The translations under genes and the position numbers were made by a program. This document shows positions 59,645-64,000 of a stretch of DNA of 64,000 nucleotides, piece by piece. The notes beneath the pieces are model-generated. The model did no database searches and was not told the DNA's origin. It saw nothing but the letters and a program-made list of their open reading frames with translations. Numbering within the stretch: the stretch's first letter is position 1; the number at the start of each line of letters is the position of its first letter. Origin of the DNA: Riemerella anatipestifer ATCC 11845 = DSM 15868. Its GTDB lineage: Bacteria; Bacteroidota; Bacteroidia; Flavobacteriales; Weeksellaceae. The DNA lies in NCBI RefSeq assembly GCF_000252855.1, contig NC_017045.1, positions 1,550,001 to 1,614,000 on the forward strand, written 5' to 3'.

Positions 59645-61294
59645 ATGCTAAATAAAATTTACATACAAAATTTTGCCCTTATAGATAAATTGAGTTTAAA
59701 TCTTAATAAGGGTTTGCAGGTCATTACAGGAGAAACGGGAGCTGGTAAATCTATTATTTTAGGAGCTTTAAGGCTGATTCTTGGCGAGAGAGCTGACTTG
59801 AAAGCAGTGGCAGATGCAGAACAAAAAAGTGTTGTAGAGGCTGAGTTTGAAGTTTCTAACGACTTAAAATCCTTTTTTGATGAGAATGATTTAGACTTTG
59901 AAAATCTCACCATCATTAGGAGAGAAATTCTCCCAAGTGGCAAATCTAGGGCTTTTGTGAACGATGTCCCTGTAACATTAGATGTTCTTAAAAATTTATC
60001 ATCTAAGTTGGTGGATATACATTCGCAGTTTGAAACTTCGTTGTTATTTACGGAGGCTTATCAGTTTAAGATTATAGATGGCATTGCACAAAATCAGTCT
60101 ATTTTAGCAGAATATCAAAAGACTTTTTCGGCTTATCAGAATTTAAAGAAGGATTTAGAAGAAGCTCAAAATCATTTATCAGAAGGACTTAAAGAGAGAG
60201 ATTATAAGTCTTTTCTACTCCAAGAATTAGAAGAATTAGCGTTAGATAAGATAGATTTTGAAGAGATTAAAAATCAATTAAATACGCAAGAAAATGCGGA
60301 ATTTATATCGGAGAATTTAGCTGCGGTGATTTCTCGTTTTCATCAAGAGGAGATTGGGGTATTAGATGCTTTAGCGGACGCTAAAACGAAACTGTATAGA
60401 GTATCGGAGGCTTCCTCTCAATTTGATGAGGTTAGTCAGCGTTTAGATTCTGTGTTTGAGGAGTTTAAAGATATTGTAAGCGAAGTAGAAAATCAGGTAG
60501 AAAAAATAGAAATGAATCCACATTTACTATCTGAACTTACAACGATAGTTAATAAAATCAATACACTATTTGTAAAGCACCAAGTAGATACAGTGGAGGA
60601 TTTACTAGCTATTAAAAATAAACTGTCCGAAGAGCAAAATAGCTTTGATACATTAGAGCAGAGGATAGGTGATATTACTCAAAAATTGGAACAATCTTTA
60701 ACTCAGTTAGAAACTTTGTCAAAAGAATTGTCTTCAACTAGAGTTAATGCCAGTCTTGTGTTTAAAGATAAAATAGAGCAGCTACTGAAACAGTTAGGTC
60801 TAGAGAAAGCAAAAATAGAAGTTAGTTTTTCGGAGGTAGAAACATTTAATTCCTTTGGGAAAGAGAGCATCAATATTTTATTTCAAGCCAACACGGGGTT
60901 TCCGCTTAAACCTATACAGTCCGCAATTTCTGGCGGAGAGCGTTCTAGAGTGATGCTAAGTGTTAAGAAAATAATGGCGGAAACGACAGCTTTACCAACT
61001 TTAATTCTTGATGAAATAGATACAGGCGTTTCTGGAAGAGTGGCAGAGGAAATAGGAAAGGTGATGAAAGAAATGGCTAAAGATATGCAATTGATAGTGA
61101 TTACCCATTTGGCACAGGTAGCGGCTAAAGGACACCATAATTACAAAGTGGTTAAAAGCGAGGTGGAAGGCAGAACGCAGTCTAGAATTATCTCGTTATC
61201 AGAAGATGAAAAACTACACGAGATAGCCCAAATCTTATCAGGAGCCAAGATTACAGACGCTGCTCTAGAACAGGCTAAGGAGCTGATGAAATAA
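59645..61294 (+). CDS. recN: DNA repair protein RecN
   Basis: 549 residues, an SMC-like ATPase for double-strand break repair. Walker A GETGAGKSIILGAL begins at residue 32. Two coiled-coil arms occupy about 150-400, and the signature ISGGERSRVMLSVK is near 430. Walker B reads LILDEIDTGVSG, then VITHLAQVAAKGHHNYKV. Full length for the family. It has its own promoter. Confidence 0.97.
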   Translation: MLNKIYIQNFALIDKLSLNLNKGLQVITGETGAGKSIILGALRLILGERADLKAVADAEQKSVVEAEFEVSNDLKSFFDENDLDFENLTIIRREILPSGKSRAFVNDVPVTLDVLKNLSSKLVDIHSQFETSLLFTEAYQFKIIDGIAQNQSILAEYQKTFSAYQNLKKDLEEAQNHLSEGLKERDYKSFLLQELEELALDKIDFEEIKNQLNTQENAEFISENLAAVISRFHQEEIGVLDALADAKTKLYRVSEASSQFDEVSQRLDSVFEEFKDIVSEVENQVEKIEMNPHLLSELTTIVNKINTLFVKHQVDTVEDLLAIKNKLSEEQNSFDTLEQRIGDITQKLEQSLTQLETLSKELSSTRVNASLVFKDKIEQLLKQLGLEKAKIEVSFSEVETFNSFGKESINILFQANTGFPLKPIQSAISGGERSRVMLSVKKIMAETTALPTLILDEIDTGVSGRVAEEIGKVMKEMAKDMQLIVITHLAQVAAKGHHNYKVVKSEVEGRTQSRIISLSEDEKLHEIAQILSGAKITDAALEQAKELMK

Positions 61295-61364
61295 GAAAAA
61301 CAGTAATTATGTTGTAACAAATCCAATGGTTTTGCTACTTATTGTTTAGAATAAAATTTTAATT

Positions 61365-62228
61365 ATGAAAAAAATAAATCTTTTAGTGTTACTTCTTTTA
61401 GCAGGGTTGTTTTCTGCACAGGAGGTTAATCGTTTCTTTTATGAAATGACTTTTAAACCAAGCAAAGATTCTGCTAACAAGGTGGAAAAAGAGCTTACGG
61501 TATTAGATGTGTGGAAAGATAAATCGGTTTATAGAGATTATATGGCGGTTTCTCAAGATTCGCTGATGAAGGCTTTTATGGAACAAGTTAAGAAAACAGG
61601 TAATATGTTTGACCAAGAAAAATTTGGATTAAAACAAGGTAAATTTACTTATTCTATAGTAAAGCCTTACCCAATTAAAGAGGTAGCTTATGAAGACTTT
61701 ATTTTGGAAAAAAAGTTTGTATATAAAGAGCCTGTAAAACTGGATTGGAAAATAGAAACAGAAAAAGCTACGATAGAAAATTACTCTACACAAAAAGCAA
61801 CCACTTCTTTTGGTGGAAGAAATTGGGTAGCTTGGTTTACTACAGATATTCCTTTTGCTGATGGTCCGTATAAATTTTATGGTTTACCGGGGCTTATTGT
61901 TAAAATAGAAGATACCCAAAACCATTATCAGTGGGTGCTTAAAGGAAATGAGAAACTCTCTGAAGAAAAAGCAACACCATATATGGATAAAATGATGAAA
62001 GAATTTGGTGCGGGGAATGGGATAGAGGTAACTCGCGAGAAGTTTGATAAAGCTTATCAAGCCTATAAGCAAGACCCATTTGCTTCTATCAAAACACATT
62101 TTAATAATCCAGCAATGAAAGAATATAAACTTCCAGACGGTTCTTATTTTGTAGATAAAATAAAAGAAGCGGAAGTGAAACTGAAAAAGTTTTTAAACGA
62201 AAATAATAACCCTATTGAACTAAAATAA
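61365..62228 (+). CDS. GLPGLI family protein
   Basis: 287 residues with a signal peptide (about 1-19, LLLAGLFSAQ). It carries the family's namesake motif GLPGLI (in YKFYGLPGLIVKIED, near residue 176), and WVAWFTTDIPFADGPYKF just upstream. GLPGLI proteins are exported proteins found in Bacteroidota and their role is unknown. A single-gene unit with a terminator shared with the DUF502 gene. Confidence 0.93.
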   Translation: MKKINLLVLLLLAGLFSAQEVNRFFYEMTFKPSKDSANKVEKELTVLDVWKDKSVYRDYMAVSQDSLMKAFMEQVKKTGNMFDQEKFGLKQGKFTYSIVKPYPIKEVAYEDFILEKKFVYKEPVKLDWKIETEKATIENYSTQKATTSFGGRNWVAWFTTDIPFADGPYKFYGLPGLIVKIEDTQNHYQWVLKGNEKLSEEKATPYMDKMMKEFGAGNGIEVTREKFDKAYQAYKQDPFASIKTHFNNPAMKEYKLPDGSYFVDKIKEAEVKLKKFLNENNNPIELK

Positions 62229-62230
62229 AA

Positions 62231-62273
62231 TTGTAAAAAAGAGGCTAACCTAAGTTAGTCTCTTTTTTTACGA
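62231..62273. terminator. Bidirectional terminator between the GLPGLI and DUF502 genes
   Basis: A 12-bp stem with one G-U pair (AAAGAGGCTAAC / GTTAGTCTCTTT) is followed by T7 on the plus strand. The DUF502 stop codon lies inside the stem. Confidence 0.85.
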
Positions 62274-62865
62274 CAATATCATTAGGAAATCCAGCAACTC
62301 CACCACTTACCGCAAATTTCATGGCATCAGCTGCGTTGATATTTTCTAATAATTTTACATTTTTACTTTCTACCAAAACTACCCAGCCAGAGACGGCGTA
62401 AGAATGCGGAAGATAGACCGATACATGCTCCTGAAGTCCCATGATAGAAACTTCTTTTTGAGTAAGGAAGCCTACTCTCCAAACTTCTGGGGAATCGTTA
62501 GTTTTTATGAGTACAGGTATATTAAATTTCTTTTTATCTCCAACAAAAGAAGACATCACATCTTTTAAAGAAGTGTAAATGAATTTGATACCTGGCGTAT
62601 GCTCAAGTAGATAATCTATACTATCTACTAAGATTCTTCCTAACAGAAATTTATTACCTAGCCAGCCTATAAGTGCCGTGCTGCTGATTACCAATATAAA
62701 GATAAGACCTGGAAATTTCTCCGCAATGGAAGGTATAATGTTGTCTATGCTAGAAACAATATACCAAATAATCCATACCGTTGCAGCAACAGGACCGATA
62801 ATGACTAATCCTTGCAAAAAAGAACGAAGGAAGAGTCCAAGATAATCGTTTAAGTTTTTATTCAT
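62245..62865 (-). CDS. DUF502 family membrane protein
   Basis: 206 residues with two N-terminal membrane helices (about 12-32 and 48-70; ending GWLGNKFLLGR) and a DUF502 cytoplasmic or periplasmic beta-rich part. The family pattern FIYTSLKDVMSSFVGDKKKF, then GFLTQ.EVSIMGLQEHVSVYLPHSYAVSGWVVLVE is present. Function unknown. The start overlaps the last 8 bases of bioB, so the two are translationally coupled. Confidence 0.93.
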   Translation of the reverse strand: MNKNLNDYLGLFLRSFLQGLVIIGPVAATVWIIWYIVSSIDNIIPSIAEKFPGLIFILVISSTALIGWLGNKFLLGRILVDSIDYLLEHTPGIKFIYTSLKDVMSSFVGDKKKFNIPVLIKTNDSPEVWRVGFLTQKEVSIMGLQEHVSVYLPHSYAVSGWVVLVESKNVKLLENINAADAMKFAVSGGVAGFPNDIVVKKETNLG

Positions 62866-63955
62866 TATCTTTTAGAGAGCTACTAGATTGTCTTTTCTCT
62901 TCGTTTCTTGGTATTTTGTGTCCAGGTCTAGTCCATTTAGGATTTTCTCCTAGAGCTCTGTACTGGCTGTTTTCTTTGTCCACTACCTCTCTTTTAGCGT
63001 GTTTTTCAAAAGGTTGTTGAGGTTTTATTCCTAATAGATTAAATAAGGTTTTGTCCTCGTTAATATCAGGGTTAGGGGTGGTTAATAATTTATCTCCTGC
63101 AAAAATAGAGTTGGCTCCTGCAAAGAAACAAAGTGCTTGCCCTTCCTTAGAAAATTCTGTTCTTCCTGCGGAAAGTCTTACTTGAGTTTTAGGTAAAACA
63201 ATTCTAGCAGTCGCTACCATTCTTACAAACTCAAAAATGTTTACAGGTTCTTGGTCTTCCATAGGCGTTCCTTCTACGGCAACCAAAGCATTGATTGGAA
63301 CACTTTCGGGCTGTGGCATCATATTGGCTAAAACTTTTAGCATTCCACAGCGGTCTTCCACACTTTCTCCCATACCAATAATTCCTCCAGAACAAAGGGT
63401 GATAGAGGTTTTTCTTACATTATTGATGGTTTCTAATCGGTCTTCAAAAGCACGGGTAGAAATCACTTCTTTATAATATTCTTCGGAACTATCTATATTA
63501 TGGTTATAGGCGTATAGCCCAGCTTCTTCTAGCCTTTTAGCTTGATTTTCGGTAAGCATTCCTAGGGTGCAACATACTTCCATATCTAGTTTGGTTACCT
63601 CTCTTACCATATCTAGCACATGGTCAAAATCAGGACCGTCTTTTACATTTCTCCACGCTGCTCCTAGACATACCCTAGAAATGCCATTTTGCTTGGCTCT
63701 TAAGGCTTGAGCTTTTACTTGGTTTACAGGTAACATCTCGTGGATTTTAACCTCTGTGTGGTATCTTGCTGCTTGAGGACAGTAACCACAATCTTCTGGG
63801 CAACCTCCTGTTTTTACAGAAATGAGCGAGGATACTTGTATTTTATTAGGGTCGTGGTGTTGGCGATGAACCTCTGCTGCACGATAAATCAAGTCAAAGA
63901 AAGGCAAGTTATAAATATCTAAAATCTCTTGGGTCGTCCAGTTTTGTTTAATCAT
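62858..63955 (-). CDS. bioB: Biotin synthase
   Basis: 365 residues. Radical-SAM enzyme that inserts sulfur into dethiobiotin. The [4Fe-4S] motif is GGCPEDCGYC with Cys52, Cys56 and Cys59. Further conserved parts are RVCLGAAWRN, VCCTLGML, ALCFFAGANSIFAGDKLLTT and SAGRTEFS. The tail from about 320 is a charged, Ser-rich extension (KREVVDKENSQYRALGEN, then RQSSSSLKDNE) beyond the normal end near 345. Other bio genes are not in this window. Upstream sequence runs to the window end with no clear exact -7 element. Confidence 0.97.
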   Translation of the reverse strand: MIKQNWTTQEILDIYNLPFFDLIYRAAEVHRQHHDPNKIQVSSLISVKTGGCPEDCGYCPQAARYHTEVKIHEMLPVNQVKAQALRAKQNGISRVCLGAAWRNVKDGPDFDHVLDMVREVTKLDMEVCCTLGMLTENQAKRLEEAGLYAYNHNIDSSEEYYKEVISTRAFEDRLETINNVRKTSITLCSGGIIGMGESVEDRCGMLKVLANMMPQPESVPINALVAVEGTPMEDQEPVNIFEFVRMVATARIVLPKTQVRLSAGRTEFSKEGQALCFFAGANSIFAGDKLLTTPNPDINEDKTLFNLLGIKPQQPFEKHAKREVVDKENSQYRALGENPKWTRPGHKIPRNEEKRQSSSSLKDNE

Positions 63956-64000
63956 TTTATTTTGTTATAGATTTTTGTTCAAATTAGAGGTTGTAAATTT

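Noticed and set aside
1-64000. CRISPR array, prophage or rRNA operon
   Set aside because: No regularly spaced repeats, phage structural genes or rRNA sequence were seen on reading through.

Overview
This is an AT-rich window from a Bacteroidota chromosome, most likely Flavobacteriia of the Weeksellaceae (Chryseobacterium / Riemerella / Elizabethkingia group; the AT content and the marker proteins resemble Riemerella, but the species is an inference). The indicators are type III glutamine synthetase, TonB receptors and a SusC/SusD pair, LytS/LytTR signalling, GLPGLI, DUF3127 and DUF3078 proteins, BshC (bacillithiol), and Bacteroidota-type -7 promoter elements (TAnnTTTG) without Shine-Dalgarno sites. 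Most of the window is ordinary core chromosome. I see no insertion sequence, prophage, CRISPR array or rRNA operon. Five tRNA genes are present.

Layout. 1-2.8 kb: end of a TPR-like protein, a LytS-type kinase with its LytTR regulator, and a DUF4870 protein. 2.8-8.5 kb: NlpC/P60 lipoprotein, glutamine synthetase III, DUF3078 protein, rhomboid protease, YdeI-like protein. 8.5-11 kb: a small accessory patch holding a 135-bp remnant of an alkD 3' end, a small membrane protein, a siderophore-interacting flavoprotein and the intact alkD. 11-23 kb: outer-membrane block with a Cys-rich exported protein and an HMA-TonB receptor fusion (metal related), two further TonB receptors that share promoter and terminator sequences, a nitroreductase and a BamA/TamA-like barrel. 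23-31 kb: free-standing NUMOD4/HNH protein, hflX-mnmA, the feoA-feoB-FeoB-associated operon, aat, DUF3127. 31-35.7 kb: tRNA-Leu/Gly/Leu, S41 peptidase, two tRNA-Val, folC, an unknown acidic protein.

35.8-40.6 kb is the rimP-nusA-infB operon, with a terminator-like hairpin in its leader. 40.9-51.8 kb holds a SusC/SusD pair, a putative porin with bshC, a LysM / periplasmic-binding protein and fabD. 51.8-56.1 kb is a sulfur (persulfide/sulfite) cluster on the minus strand: TauE exporter, MBL-rhodanese enzyme of CstB type, rhodanese lipoprotein, an unknown exported protein, and a separately promoted rhodanese-thioredoxin pair. 56.1-64 kb carries a GreA/GreB-like factor, a HerA-type ATPase (DUF853), a DnaQ exonuclease with a degenerate GIY-YIG-like half, recN, a GLPGLI protein, DUF502 and bioB.

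Functional links. The sulfur cluster would oxidise low-molecular-weight persulfides to sulfite and export it; bshC shows that bacillithiol, a possible carrier thiol, is probably made. Iron and metal entry is represented by feoAB, the siderophore-interacting protein and the HMA receptor. HerA, exonuclease and RecN form a DNA-maintenance neighbourhood. The observations most worth a second look are the alkD remnant flanking the siderophore segment, the leader hairpin before rimP, the sulfur operon with its unknown member and upstream palindrome, the HMA-receptor fusion, and the duplicated promoter/terminator sequences around two unrelated TonB receptor genes.
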